From Streptomyces roseochromogenus subsp. oscitans DS 12.976 (GTDB taxonomy: Bacteria > Actinomycetota > Actinomycetes > Streptomycetales > Streptomycetaceae), in NCBI RefSeq assembly GCF_000497445.1, contig NZ_CM002285.1, forward strand, positions 740,299 to 782,046: DNA of 41,748 nt, written 5' to 3'. Position numbers and translations under genes: made by a program. The notes below the pieces were generated by a model. It was not told where the DNA came from. It was given only the letters and a program-made list of their open reading frames with translations, and did not search any database. The stretch's first letter is position 1; every line of letters starts with the position of its first letter. Of the stretch, positions 14,978 to 23,595 are shown piece by piece.

Positions 14978-17617
14978 TCAGCGCAGGTCGCACACCTTCA
15001 CGGTGTAGATGCCCCGGCCGTGCGTCGCGGCGTACAGCGTGCCGCCGTCCGGGCTCGTCTTGAGCTGGAGGACCGCGACGGCCGGCAGGCCGCCGATGCG
15101 CTGCCAGGTGGTGCGGCCCGGCGCGCGGTAGACCACGCCGAGGTCGGTGGCGACGGCGAGGCCGCCGTCCGCCGTGACCAGGGCGGAGTCGGTGGGCACG
15201 TCGGGCAGGTTGGCCGAGATGTCCGTCCAGGTGGTGCCGCCGTCGGTGGACTCGAAGACGTGGCCGACGCCGGCGCCGGGGCCCTCGGTCCAGCGCCGGG
15301 AGAAGCCGTTGACGGCGAGGAAGACATGGTCGGCGTTCTTCGGGTCGACGGCGAAGCCGCTCAGGTAGCGGTTGGGCACCGTCCCGTCGACGGGCAGGCT
15401 GATGTCGTGCCAGCCGGTGCCGTCCGCGTTGCCCACGGCGATGCCGCGGGCGAAGCCCTGGTTGTTGCAGGGGCCGCACCAGGCGGCGTAGATCTTGCCG
15501 CCGGACGCGGCGACGGCGGTCGCGGCGCGGCCGGCGCCGAGGTCGTGCACGCTGGTCCACTCGGAGCCGCTGCGGATGGCGTAGCCGTGGGTCTGGACCC
15601 AGATGTGGCGGCCGCCGGCGATCCAGGTGTCGCCGTTCTTCATGTCCGCCGCGAGCGGGGCGATGAAGCGGGCCTCGCTGGTGGCGTTGTCGGGCGGGGC
15701 GACGGCGTACGAGGTGGCCTTGGACGCGTCCGTGGTCCAACTGCCATCGTTCACGGCGCAGTTCTGGGTGACCTGGACGGCGAGGTAGACGTACTCCTGG
15801 GCGATGTTGCAGCCGTTGGCCGGATCGGTGAGCGTGTCACCGCCGTCGCCGCCGAAGTTGGAGCCCATGACCGTGTCGTTGCCGCGCAGGATGGACTGGC
15901 CGTTGTCCTGGAGGCCGCCGGTGACGGACAGGCCGCCGTGGTCGAGGTCCTTGCCGATGCCTACGGAGTAGTACTGCAAGGTGTCGATGGTGCCGTCGTT
16001 GAGGGACGTCCAGTCGGTGGCGTGGCCGGAGGCGTCCTGGGCGCCGCTCACCGGGCGCCTGTAGACACCGCCGTCGTTGCCGACGTACACGAAGCTCCTG
16101 CCGTGGTAGCGGCCGATGGCGACGCCGTGCTGGTCGGAGTGGGTCGTCGGGTTGCAGTCACCGGTCTGCTTGGCCGGGTCGATGCTCCAGCAGGAAAAGG
16201 GGAAGTTCCAGTACGGGCCGACCGTCGACCAGTTGGCGCCGTCGTCCTTGGTCTCGTAGACCTCTTCCAGGCCGGCGTACACGTGCTGCGCGTCGCTCGG
16301 GTCGACGGCGAGGAACTGGTTGTACCAGGCCTGGACGCCGGGCATGTAACCGGCCGTGGTCAGCGCGGAGTTGTCGGCGGCGAGGCCCTTGTAGTCGGCG
16401 ATCTTCGTCCAGGGGCCGGTCGGCGAGCCGGACTTGGCGACGTAGATGCCCTCCAGGCCGCTGTCCGGGTTGGTGTTCAGCTGCTGCGGGGACTGGTCGA
16501 TGGCGTAGTAGCGGGAGCCGTCGGCGGAGCGGGCGAAGGTGACGTTGCCGACGTCGGCCGCGTCGGCCGGGAGGTCACCGAGGCCGCCGGTGATCCGGGT
16601 CCAGGCACCGCCCGCCTTGGTGTAGAAGCCGTTGTAGTCGTCGCCGCTGCGCCAGCCGACGGCGAGGAGCACCTTGGTGGGGTCCTTGGGGTCGATGGCG
16701 ATGTCGTTGGCGATGTTCTTGTACGGCGCGCTCGGGTCGCCCGCCTTCGGACCGCCCGGCAGATAGCCGGGGTTGGGTGCGAACTCCAGCTTCCAGGGAC
16801 CGCCCAGCTGCTGGGTGGAGTGGCTCCACACGCCTTTGCTGGTGGCCGCCCACACCGTGTCGCCGCCGAAGCGCAGCTCGTGGATGGTGGTGCTCTCCAG
16901 TTCGTCGCCGCCGACCCGGCTGCGCGTGGTGAAGGTGCCGTGGCGCGGGTGGGTGAGGACGTAGACGCCGCTGCCGAGATAGGCGTCGGAGCTGGTGGTG
17001 GCCTCACCGGTGCCCAGCCATAGCCGGCCCGCACCGTCGAGGGCGAGGGCACCGGTGGACTGGGCGGGCAGCCCGTCGCTGATGGGCTGCCAGTGGCCGC
17101 CTCCGGTGCGCGAGCGCCAGACTCCGCCGCCGGCGCTGCCCGCGTACACGTAGCCGTCGTCGTCGGCCGCGATCGCCGCCATCCGGCCGGTGACGTTTCC
17201 GCCGCCGCCGCTGGAGTTGGAGTCGATGTCGCGGTAGCGCGGATCGTCGGAGTCGTACGGCAGGTCGGTGATATTGCGCCAACTTCCGCCTGTTTCCCTG
17301 AGGTTGGTGAGGTCGTGCCACGCGGCGCCGTACGCGCCCGGTGCGACCACACCCGGTGAGGTGCGGGCCTCGGTGTACTGGTCCGCGCCCTCGGCGATCT
17401 CGTCCGCTTCGTTGCCGCCAGCGTCGTCCGCCGCCAGGTGCGGGGACTTGGCACCCATCGACTGCTCGCGTTCCTTGGCGAGTTGGCCGAGGACGCGGAC
17501 GCCGAAGGGACTCGTCGAGCGCCCGGAGGCGGCGGACGGGGGTATCACGACGAGTGCGGCGGATGCGGTGAGCGCACAGAGCGTGAACCACCGTCTTCTG
17601 CGGGTTGGTAGGGACAC
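14978..17617 (-). CDS. Large secreted BNR/sortilin-like beta-propeller protein (GH74-like fold)
   Basis: I choose GTG 17617: GGGAGG (plus-strand CCTCCC, 17624-17629) lies 6 bases upstream, and the product (879 residues) begins MSLPTRRRRWFTLCALTASA and ends its signal region at PPSAASG. The RRRWF run makes Tat export possible. The mature protein has repeated BNR-like blocks: GNVTGRMAAIAADDDGYVYA, GSAGGGVWRSRTGGGHW, ETKDDGANWSTVGPYW, HVFESTDGGTTWTDISANLP, TLYAATHGRGIYTV. These fit a double seven-bladed propeller as in GH74 xyloglucanases and sortilin-type proteins. Catalytic aspartates of GH74 cannot be assigned securely, so the function remains open (glycan hydrolase, binding protein or exo-enzyme). 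It is the last gene before the convergent hairpin. Confidence 0.75.
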   Translation of the reverse strand: MSLPTRRRRWFTLCALTASAALVVIPPSAASGRSTSPFGVRVLGQLAKEREQSMGAKSPHLAADDAGGNEADEIAEGADQYTEARTSPGVVAPGAYGAAWHDLTNLRETGGSWRNITDLPYDSDDPRYRDIDSNSSGGGGNVTGRMAAIAADDDGYVYAGSAGGGVWRSRTGGGHWQPISDGLPAQSTGALALDGAGRLWLGTGEATTSSDAYLGSGVYVLTHPRHGTFTTRSRVGGDELESTTIHELRFGGDTVWAATSKGVWSHSTQQLGGPWKLEFAPNPGYLPGGPKAGDPSAPYKNIANDIAIDPKDPTKVLLAVGWRSGDDYNGFYTKAGGAWTRITGGLGDLPADAADVGNVTFARSADGSRYYAIDQSPQQLNTNPDSGLEGIYVAKSGSPTGPWTKIADYKGLAADNSALTTAGYMPGVQAWYNQFLAVDPSDAQHVYAGLEEVYETKDDGANWSTVGPYWNFPFSCWSIDPAKQTGDCNPTTHSDQHGVAIGRYHGRSFVYVGNDGGVYRRPVSGAQDASGHATDWTSLNDGTIDTLQYYSVGIGKDLDHGGLSVTGGLQDNGQSILRGNDTVMGSNFGGDGGDTLTDPANGCNIAQEYVYLAVQVTQNCAVNDGSWTTDASKATSYAVAPPDNATSEARFIAPLAADMKNGDTWIAGGRHIWVQTHGYAIRSGSEWTSVHDLGAGRAATAVAASGGKIYAAWCGPCNNQGFARGIAVGNADGTGWHDISLPVDGTVPNRYLSGFAVDPKNADHVFLAVNGFSRRWTEGPGAGVGHVFESTDGGTTWTDISANLPDVPTDSALVTADGGLAVATDLGVVYRAPGRTTWQRIGGLPAVAVLQLKTSPDGGTLYAATHGRGIYTVKVCDLR

Positions 17618-17716
17618 CAGGGACCTCCCGGGATGCATCGACACTGCCGACGCAGGAGACCCGACCACTCCGGCGCGAAAACATCCGCCGCTTGGCCAAA
17701 TTTTGACGAGAACCTG

Positions 17717-18847
17717 TCAGTAGCTACGGTCCGGAAGGCGGTTCTTCCGGACCGCCGGGGAGGCCACCGCGCCCTGGGTGCGGAACCTGCCGACCGCTTT
17801 CAGCAGCTGGTCGGCCGGATCGCGCAGCCCGGGGTGGGCCAGCACGGTGTTGCGCAGCCCGCGGACCGGCCGGCGCCACAGCCGCTGGGCCAGCGCCACC
17901 GGATGGGCACGGGCGGCGAAGCCCTCGGCGACCCGCAGTTCGCGGGTCTTGAGCCAGTCCTTGTACTCCTTGTCACCGCGGCCCAGGTCCACCAGGGTCA
18001 CCCCGGCCCGGGCGGCCGCCTCGGCGGTTCGCAGATGCATCATCAACCCCGGTGAGTAGTAGTGCAGTTCGGGGTCGTAGGCGGTGAACCAGGCCGCCAG
18101 CACCGTGCTCGACCGGGGGCCGAAGTGGGCGGCGACCGGCCGGTCGCCCGCGTAGAGCACGGACAGCACTCCGGTGAAGTGCTCCTCGCGGACCCGGAAG
18201 AGATGGTCGACCAGACCGACGATCCACGGCCGGGCGAACCGGTCCATACGACTCGTCCTGCGGTACTGCGCGGACTTCCAGCGCATGAGCGTGCGCAGGA
18301 CGTCCGGGTCGCGCTCGTCGAACACGAACCGCACCTCTCCGATGTCCCGGCCGAGCCGCCGTTCCTTCTTCAGGGTCGTCTTGGCCAGCCCCGGATAGGT
18401 GCCGCGCAGCCACTCCGGATAGCCACCGTCGCCGGGCTTCACATCGATCACCGGTGAGGCGAAGGTGCCGGTGACATGCGGCGCGAACGGCCGTTGCTCC
18501 TGGACGAGATGGTCGAACTCGAAGATGCTGAGCCCGCAGGCTCGCAGCAGTTCCCCGGCGTCCCAGGTGACTCCGGGCCGGTGCACCAGGGCTTGGCAGT
18601 CGGACAGTCCGAGCCCGATGGCGCGTCCGGTGCCGAACGGCCCCCGCTCGTACGGAAAGAAGCCGGCGGGCGCCCCGTCCTGGCGCAGGACCGCCACCCG
18701 CGCCCCGGCCCGGTACCGGCCGACGCCGATCGCGAACTCCGGGGCGAGGAAGGGGTTGGCGTACTCGGGTGACTCGTCCATCGCGCGGTGCCAGGCCCCG
18801 CGCAGCTCGGGTGTCAGCTCGCCGGGTCTGTGGATGGTGATCTCCAC
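17717..18847 (-). CDS. CelD/BcsL-type GNAT-fold acetyltransferase
   Basis: 376 residues from a GTG at 18847 (VEITIHRPGELTPEL). The frame is open to an ATG at 18925, but that extra segment is basic, low in family character and lacks a ribosome site. The C-terminal half has the Acetyltransf_6/FemAB-like pattern: VLYAGDRPVAAHFGPRSS, LHYYSPGLMMHLRTAEAAAR, then VDLGRGDKEYKDWLKT, which forms the acyl-CoA-binding region. Such proteins acylate extracellular polysaccharide precursors or transfer aminoacyl groups in envelope synthesis. It lies upstream of, and on the same strand as, the secreted propeller gene, with a hairpin between them. The acceptor is unknown. Confidence 0.75.
   Translation of the reverse strand: MEITIHRPGELTPELRGAWHRAMDESPEYANPFLAPEFAIGVGRYRAGARVAVLRQDGAPAGFFPYERGPFGTGRAIGLGLSDCQALVHRPGVTWDAGELLRACGLSIFEFDHLVQEQRPFAPHVTGTFASPVIDVKPGDGGYPEWLRGTYPGLAKTTLKKERRLGRDIGEVRFVFDERDPDVLRTLMRWKSAQYRRTSRMDRFARPWIVGLVDHLFRVREEHFTGVLSVLYAGDRPVAAHFGPRSSTVLAAWFTAYDPELHYYSPGLMMHLRTAEAAARAGVTLVDLGRGDKEYKDWLKTRELRVAEGFAARAHPVALAQRLWRRPVRGLRNTVLAHPGLRDPADQLLKAVGRFRTQGAVASPAVRKNRLPDRSY
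17727..17754 (-). terminator. Perfect 11-bp hairpin overlapping the 3' end of the acetyltransferase gene
   Basis: CGGTCCGGAAG (17727-17737) and CTTCCGGACCG (17744-17754) form an uninterrupted 11-bp stem with a 6-base loop. It begins inside the last dozen codons and ends 8 bases before the stop codon (17717-17719). No immediate U-run follows on the minus strand. It could attenuate read-through into the propeller gene or stabilise the mRNA 3' end. Confidence 0.5.
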
Positions 18848-19310
18848 CTCAGTTCGACCGCCCTTCCGCGGGCTCCGCGAGCGGTGTGCCGGAAACGGCA
18901 CAGGCCGGTGAGGCGTGTGGATCATGGCTCATGGATCGCATGGCGACCGCTCCCCCCATGACGCGCCGGGCGCGTCCTGCCGCTGGTTCCGATGTGCGCG
19001 GAAATCCCCTCCGTGCGCGACCGCTCAAAGCTCGCGAAACAGTACGCACTCCGTCAAGGGTGCCCCAGGCGACGGATGATCCGCCACGGGTCTGCGGACA
19101 TCGGGGCCAACCCTTTGTAAAGGGTGTCCTCAGGGGGCGAGCGCCCCGGCTCGCCCGCCATGGCGCTCAGATCCTGTGTGCCGATCACCGACAGCAGTTC
19201 GAGAACGATGTACCGACCCTGGCCAAGCACCGGCAGACGTCCGAGGATTGACGACCGACCGGTGCGGTCTGCCCCGCACGAGAGTACGAAATCCCGACAG
19301 GCGGCAGCCC
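18848..19310. other. Gene-free stretch with one palindrome
   Basis: No reading frame here shows a recognisable family. The only structure I see is ACCCTTT-GT-AAAGGGT at 19110-19125, a perfect 7-base inverted repeat that could be an operator. The region should contain the promoter of the leftward acetyltransferase, but no convincing -35/-10 pair is visible. Confidence 0.5.
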
Positions 19311-19466
19311 ATGTCCTCCGCGTCCTCCCCTGCCCCGCACGGCCCCAACTTCCTGCGGGCGGTCACCGCCGGGCATGTGCGTGCCGCCGCCCGGCCGCTG
19401 CACCTCGGCGGCACGCTCCTCGTAGTGCAGACGGACGGCGTTCTTCCCGCCCCCGCCCGCTCCCTT
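19311..19466 (+). pseudogene. Relic of a PaaI-type hotdog thioesterase
   Basis: From an ATG at 19311 the frame reads PNFLRAVTAGHVRAAARPLH, then LGGTLLVVQTD and VLPAPARS. This matches the second half of PaaI-family acyl-CoA thioesterases (pattern G-x-V-x-A-x-A-R-P-L-H ... VVQTD ... QAVLPAP), but the usual 15-17 residues between TD and VLP (the D-GRxVAxxTQTQ strand) are missing, as is the N-terminal half with the catalytic HGG region. It is a fragment with an internal deletion, left in the gap before the GH31 gene. The frame runs on to 19547 without family sequence. Confidence 0.5.
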
Positions 19467-19506
19467 GACATGAACCTGCGTCAACCCCGAGGCTTCGTGC
19501 GTGAAG

Positions 19507-19544
19507 TTGCTCGATTGAAGCTCTTTTCAAGCGTATCCGAGCAA
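19507..19544. promoter_or_regulatory. Nested inverted repeats upstream of the GH31 gene (candidate operator)
   Basis: TTGCTCG (19507-19513) is mirrored by CGAGCAA (19538-19544), and within it TTGAA (19515-19519) by TTCAA (19526-19530). The block ends 51 bases before the GTG at 19596. Nested dyads of this size upstream of a glucosidase gene are typical of LacI-family sugar operators. No regulator gene is adjacent, so the protein that binds it is unknown. Confidence 0.45.
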
Positions 19545-19595
19545 TAGCCCGCAAGAACAGTCAGTCCGCAGTGCTGCGAGGGGAGCTGTTCCGCC

Positions 19596-22244
19596 GTGCA
19601 AAGACCACGAAGATTGCGCCACCGTGTGCCGTGGCCGGCCTGGGCACCGCTGGGGCTGGCGGCCGCCCTGGCCGCCACCGTGCTCACCGCCCCGGCGCCC
19701 GCCCACGCCGCCACCGCCTCCGGCGCCGTACTCGACCCCGCTCACGGCGACGTCAGCTGGCAGAGCCCGGTCTACCCCAAAGGCACCGGCGGGGGCACCG
19801 AGAGCTGTCCCGACGCGGCAGCCGACCCCGAGAACAAGGTCTGCGACCGCTTCGACCTGACGGTCTCGGTGCCGGACGGCTACTGGGACGACAACCCCGA
19901 GGGCGGCGTCCCGCTGTCGGTCAAGTGGGAGAAGCCCTCGGACGACTTCGACCTGTATGTGTACGACGACCACGGCAAGCAGGTGGCGTCGAGCGCGGGC
20001 ACCGCCGACCCGGAGGCCACGGTGATCCCGCGGGCGTCGGGGACGTACCACGTGCTGGTCGTGCCGTACGACGTGCACGACAACTCCTTCACGGGCACCG
20101 CGTACCTGCCCGCCACCACGGACGCCGGCGACCTCACGTCCTTCTCCGGCCGCGACGGCAGCTACACCGTCAAGGCAGGGCAGCTCACGGCGCAGGCCGA
20201 CTTTCTGACAGGCGGTCAACTCCGCCTGCAGGCCGACCCGTCAGGCTCGCTGAGCGATCCGGCCGGCACCGCGATCGTGCGCACACAGCCCGCCGTGGAG
20301 CGGCACACCTCGTCCTTCGACGCGGGTGAGTACTACGGCATCCGCTCCCCGCAGGCCGTGCTGCGCGTGTACAAGAAGCCGCTGCGCTTCGGGCTGTACA
20401 GGCCCGACAACCGCACCCGGATCTGGCAGGAGGACAAGCCGCTGCGCTGGTCGACCGGCGGGATGCGGCAGAGCCTCACGCGAGGCGCGGACGAGCAGTT
20501 CTTCGGCGGCGGAGAGCAGAACGGCAGCTTCTCGCACCGCGGGCAGACCATGTACGTGTCCAACAGCTTCGACTGGGACGAGGGCGGCTACAACAACTCC
20601 CAGCCCTTCTACCTCTCCAGCGCGGGCTACGGCGTCTTCCGCAACACCTTCGCCCCGGGCGTGTACACCTTCGGCTCGCCGGTCACCACCGGGCAGCAGG
20701 AACGGCGCCTGGACGCCTACTACTTCCTCGGTGACGCCAAGCAAGTGATCGGCAAGTACACGCAGTTGGTGGGCAAGCCGTTCATGCCTCCGGTGTACGG
20801 CCTGGAACCCGGTGACTCCGACTGCTATCTGCACAACGCCAACCGTGGCGAGCGGCACACCCTGGACGCGCTGAAGATCGCCGACGGGTATACCGGGCAC
20901 CAGATGCCGCTCGGCTGGATGCTGGTCAACGACGGCTACGGCTGCGGGTACGAGAACCTGGAGCAGACCGCCAAGGGCCTGCAGGACCACCACGCCCAGC
21001 TCGGCCTGTGGACCCAGGACGGCATCGGCAAGCTCGCCGACCAGGTCAAGGCGGGCCAGCGGGTGGCCAAGCTGGACGTGGCCTGGGTCGGCAACGGCTA
21101 CAAGTTCGCGCTGGATGCGTGCGACGCGGCGAAGAAGGGGATCGAGGACAACAGCGACGCGCGCGGTTTCGTCTGGCTGCCGGTGTCCTGGGCGGGCGCC
21201 CAGCGCTGCGGTGTGCTGTGGAGCGGCGACCAGAAACTGTCCTGGGACTACATCCGCTGGCAGATCCCGACGTACGCCGGGGCGACCATGTCCGGCATCG
21301 CCTACAACACCGGTGACGTCGGCAGCATCTACCGTCACGACGCCAAGATGTACGCCCGTGACCTGCAGTGGAAGGCGTTCCTTCCGGCCATCATGACCAT
21401 GGACGGCTGGGCGACCGACCTCACCACCAAGAAGCCAGCCGACCAGCAGCCCTGGCTGGACGGGGAGCCGTACACCTCGATCAACCGCAAGTACCTGCAG
21501 CTGAAGGAGCAGTTGCTGCCGTACATGTACACGCTGTCGGCCGAGGCCGCGAAGACCGGGGTGGGCGCGGTGCGTCCGCTGTGGCTGGAGTACCCGGACG
21601 ATCCGGGCACCCTGACGGACCAGGCGAAGTACGAGTTCCTGTCCGGACCCGACTTCCTCGTCGCCCCCGTCTACCAGGACTCCGACACCCGGGACGGCAT
21701 CTATCTGCCGAAGGGCACCTGGACCGACTACTGGACCGGGCGCACCTACCAGGGTCCGACCACGGTCAACGGCTATCACGCCCCGCTCGACACGCTTCCG
21801 CTGTTCGTGCGCGAGGGCGCGATCGTACCGATGTGGCCGAAGGGCACGACGAGTTGGCAGACCCGGGACCGGCACGAGCTGGACTGGGATCTGTATCCGG
21901 CGGCCCACGGCACGAGCCGCTACACCCTGTACGAGGACGACGGGGTGACCCGTGACTTCACCAAGGGCGCGGCCGCCGGTCAGCAGGTGTCCGTGCACGC
22001 CGACGGCCACGGGACGACCGTCTCGGTGGGCGCGAGCAAGGGTGACTACGCCGGCAAGGTGGACGCCCGTGCCTACCGGTTCACCGTGCACGGCGACTCG
22101 GCACCCCGGCGGATCCTCCTCGACGGCCGCCAACTGCCCGCCTCCGCCTGGTCGTACGACCCCGGCACACAGGTCACGACCATCACCACACCGAGTCTGT
22201 CACTGGAGCGGGGCTTCACTGTGCGTCTGGTCGACGAGCGGTAA
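19596..22244 (+). CDS. Secreted GH31 alpha-glucosidase/alpha-transglucosylase
   Basis: 882 residues from GTG 19596 (GAGGGGAG about 10 bases upstream). A signal peptide ends near TAPAPAHA (residue 38). Residues about 40-180 form a PPC-like beta domain (DDFDLYVYDDHGKQVASSAG, SGTYHVLVVPYD). Then come the GH31 N-terminal galactose-mutarotase-like domain (FGLYRPDNRTRIWQ, FFGGGEQNGSFSHRG) and the catalytic barrel. The nucleophile region reads KLDVAWVGNGYKFAL (Asp494) rather than the usual WxDMNE. The acid/base is Asp545 in WSGDQ, and IAYNTGDVG follows. From memory the DVAWVG variant is closer to 6-alpha-glucosyltransferase or isomaltosyltransferase-type GH31 enzymes than to plain alpha-glucosidases. 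It probably acts outside the cell on starch- or dextran-derived oligosaccharides. Confidence 0.85.
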   Translation: MQRPRRLRHRVPWPAWAPLGLAAALAATVLTAPAPAHAATASGAVLDPAHGDVSWQSPVYPKGTGGGTESCPDAAADPENKVCDRFDLTVSVPDGYWDDNPEGGVPLSVKWEKPSDDFDLYVYDDHGKQVASSAGTADPEATVIPRASGTYHVLVVPYDVHDNSFTGTAYLPATTDAGDLTSFSGRDGSYTVKAGQLTAQADFLTGGQLRLQADPSGSLSDPAGTAIVRTQPAVERHTSSFDAGEYYGIRSPQAVLRVYKKPLRFGLYRPDNRTRIWQEDKPLRWSTGGMRQSLTRGADEQFFGGGEQNGSFSHRGQTMYVSNSFDWDEGGYNNSQPFYLSSAGYGVFRNTFAPGVYTFGSPVTTGQQERRLDAYYFLGDAKQVIGKYTQLVGKPFMPPVYGLEPGDSDCYLHNANRGERHTLDALKIADGYTGHQMPLGWMLVNDGYGCGYENLEQTAKGLQDHHAQLGLWTQDGIGKLADQVKAGQRVAKLDVAWVGNGYKFALDACDAAKKGIEDNSDARGFVWLPVSWAGAQRCGVLWSGDQKLSWDYIRWQIPTYAGATMSGIAYNTGDVGSIYRHDAKMYARDLQWKAFLPAIMTMDGWATDLTTKKPADQQPWLDGEPYTSINRKYLQLKEQLLPYMYTLSAEAAKTGVGAVRPLWLEYPDDPGTLTDQAKYEFLSGPDFLVAPVYQDSDTRDGIYLPKGTWTDYWTGRTYQGPTTVNGYHAPLDTLPLFVREGAIVPMWPKGTTSWQTRDRHELDWDLYPAAHGTSRYTLYEDDGVTRDFTKGAAAGQQVSVHADGHGTTVSVGASKGDYAGKVDARAYRFTVHGDSAPRRILLDGRQLPASAWSYDPGTQVTTITTPSLSLERGFTVRLVDER

Positions 22245-22254
22245 AGGAATCGTA

Positions 22255-22288
22255 TGGTCTAGTCCAAAGAGCACGCTGGTCTAGTCCA
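22255..22288 (+). promoter_or_regulatory. Two 12-base DasR-like direct repeats before the chitinase
   Basis: TGGTCTAGTCCA occurs at 22255-22266 and again, identically, at 22277-22288, 22 bases apart. Streptomyces chitinase promoters carry paired 12-base repeats of the form TGGTCYRGACCA, and the DasR response element has the same core, differing here by one base (AGTCC for AGACC). DasR represses chitin and N-acetylglucosamine genes until glucosamine-6-phosphate accumulates, so chitin induction of the downstream gene is expected. A TTGACG (22294-22299) lies just downstream, but no clear -10 box follows. Confidence 0.75.
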
Positions 22289-22319
22289 ACTTATTGACGT
22301 GCCCGCAACACCTCCCGGA

Positions 22320-22355
22320 GGGTGGGGCTCCCCTGCTCTGGGGACCTCCCCACCC
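22320..22355 (+). repeat. Nested G/C-run hairpin in the chitinase leader
   Basis: GGGTGGGG (22320-22327) pairs with CCCCACCC (22348-22355), and inside it TCCCC (22329-22333) pairs with GGGGA (22340-22344). The architecture is like the element inserted in the ATPase gene and the hairpin at 14926-14962. It ends 9 bases before the GGAGG ribosome site, so it could influence translation. Confidence 0.55.
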
Positions 22356-22375
22356 CCACCCTCTGGAGGCACGCA

Positions 22376-23590
22376 GTGAGACGTCTTCGGGCATGTCTGG
22401 GCGCGGCGGCGGCCGTCACGCTGGCCGCCGCGGGCGCCACCGCGCTCGTCGCGAGCAACGCCTCGGGCGCGACCACCGCGCTCGGCAACCGGTGGTACGC
22501 CGCCGCCCCCTATCTGATGCCGCTGGACAACGACCCGCCGGACCCGGGCGCCATCATGGACGCCACCGGCCTCAAGGCCTTCCAGCTGGCCTTCATCCTC
22601 GCCCCCAACGGCGGTGGCTGCTCGCCCACTTGGGGCGGCACCGCACCCGTGTCCTCGGACACGGCCGTGCAGTCGATGATCAGCACGGTCCGCGCCAAGG
22701 GCGGAGACGTGTCCGTATCCATCGGCGGCTACGGCGGCACGAAGCTCGGCCAGGCCTGCGCCGACCCCGCGTCCACGGCGGCGGCGTACCAGCAGGTCAT
22801 CACCAAGTACGGCCTGCACGCTATCGACTTCGACCTGGAGGAGCCGGAGTACGAGAACACGGCCGCGATCCACAACGAGATCGGCGCCGCCAAGATCCTC
22901 CAGCAGAACAACCCGGGGCTGTACGTCTCGGTGACGACGGCCGGCACCGCGGACGGCACCGGCTGGTTCGGCAAGCAGATGCTGCTGGAGGCCAAGTCCC
23001 AGGGCTTCACCCCGAACAACTTCTCCATCATGCCGTTCGACGGCGGCTTCAACGGGGCGGCGAGCCAGACCAGCGCGCTGACCAACTTCAACTCGATCCT
23101 GCAGTCCACCTTCGGCTGGGACCAGGCCACGGCCTACGCCCACGAGGGCTTCTCGGGCATGAACGGCCGCAGTGACACGGGCGAGATCTTCACCCAGGCC
23201 GACTTCCAGACCGTGCTGGACTACGCGACGAGCCACAACATGGACCGGTTCACGTTCTGGTCCCTGAACCGCGACCGGCAGTGCAGCCCGCCGGACAACG
23301 GCGGTCGTACGTCCGGCACTTGCTCCAGCGTGGCACAGAGCGACTGGGACTTCGCCAAGTACTCGGTGAGGTTCGCGGGAGCCACCCCGCCGAGCATCAC
23401 CCCGACCCCCACACCGACGCCGACACCCACTCCCGCCTCCTGCAAGACCGCCTGGAGCGCTTCGGCGGTGTACACGGCCGGCGACGAGGTCTCGTACGGC
23501 AAGCACAACTGGAAGGCCAAGTGGTGGACCCAGAACGAGGTGCCCGGCGCCTCGGAATGGGGGCCGTGGCAGGACGAGGGCGCCTGCTGA
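22376..23590 (+). CDS. Secreted GH18 chitinase with C-terminal chitin-binding module
   Basis: 404 residues from GTG 22376, chosen because GGAGG (22365-22369) is 6 bases upstream and the product starts directly with a signal peptide (MRRLRACLGAAAAVTLAAAG, then ATALVASNASG). The catalytic barrel carries VSVSIGGYGG and AIDFDLEEPEYEN, with the GH18 DxDxE residues at Asp151, Asp153 and Glu155 (proton donor), and SIMPFDGGFNG. A PT-repeat linker leads to a CBM5/12-type module (CKTAWSASAVYTAGDEVSYG, KHNWKAKWWTQNEVPG) rich in exposed Trp. It cleaves chitin outside the cell. The two repeats at 22255-22288 suggest DasR control. Confidence 0.9.
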   Translation: MRRLRACLGAAAAVTLAAAGATALVASNASGATTALGNRWYAAAPYLMPLDNDPPDPGAIMDATGLKAFQLAFILAPNGGGCSPTWGGTAPVSSDTAVQSMISTVRAKGGDVSVSIGGYGGTKLGQACADPASTAAAYQQVITKYGLHAIDFDLEEPEYENTAAIHNEIGAAKILQQNNPGLYVSVTTAGTADGTGWFGKQMLLEAKSQGFTPNNFSIMPFDGGFNGAASQTSALTNFNSILQSTFGWDQATAYAHEGFSGMNGRSDTGEIFTQADFQTVLDYATSHNMDRFTFWSLNRDRQCSPPDNGGRTSGTCSSVAQSDWDFAKYSVRFAGATPPSITPTPTPTPTPTPASCKTAWSASAVYTAGDEVSYGKHNWKAKWWTQNEVPGASEWGPWQDEGAC

Positions 23591-23595
23591 ACCTC

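Noticed and set aside
14942..17023. Open frame of about 690 codons opposite the secreted propeller gene
   Set aside because: Valine/glycine/alanine-rich mirror translation with no motif; the minus strand has a signal peptide, ribosome site and repeats.
22300..23175. Second frame through the chitinase gene
   Set aside because: Arginine-rich shadow; the GH18 DxDxE motif and chitin-binding module are in the other frame.
23398..23440. Short direct repeats, possible array
   Set aside because: These encode the Pro-Thr linker of the chitinase, not a CRISPR or regulatory repeat.
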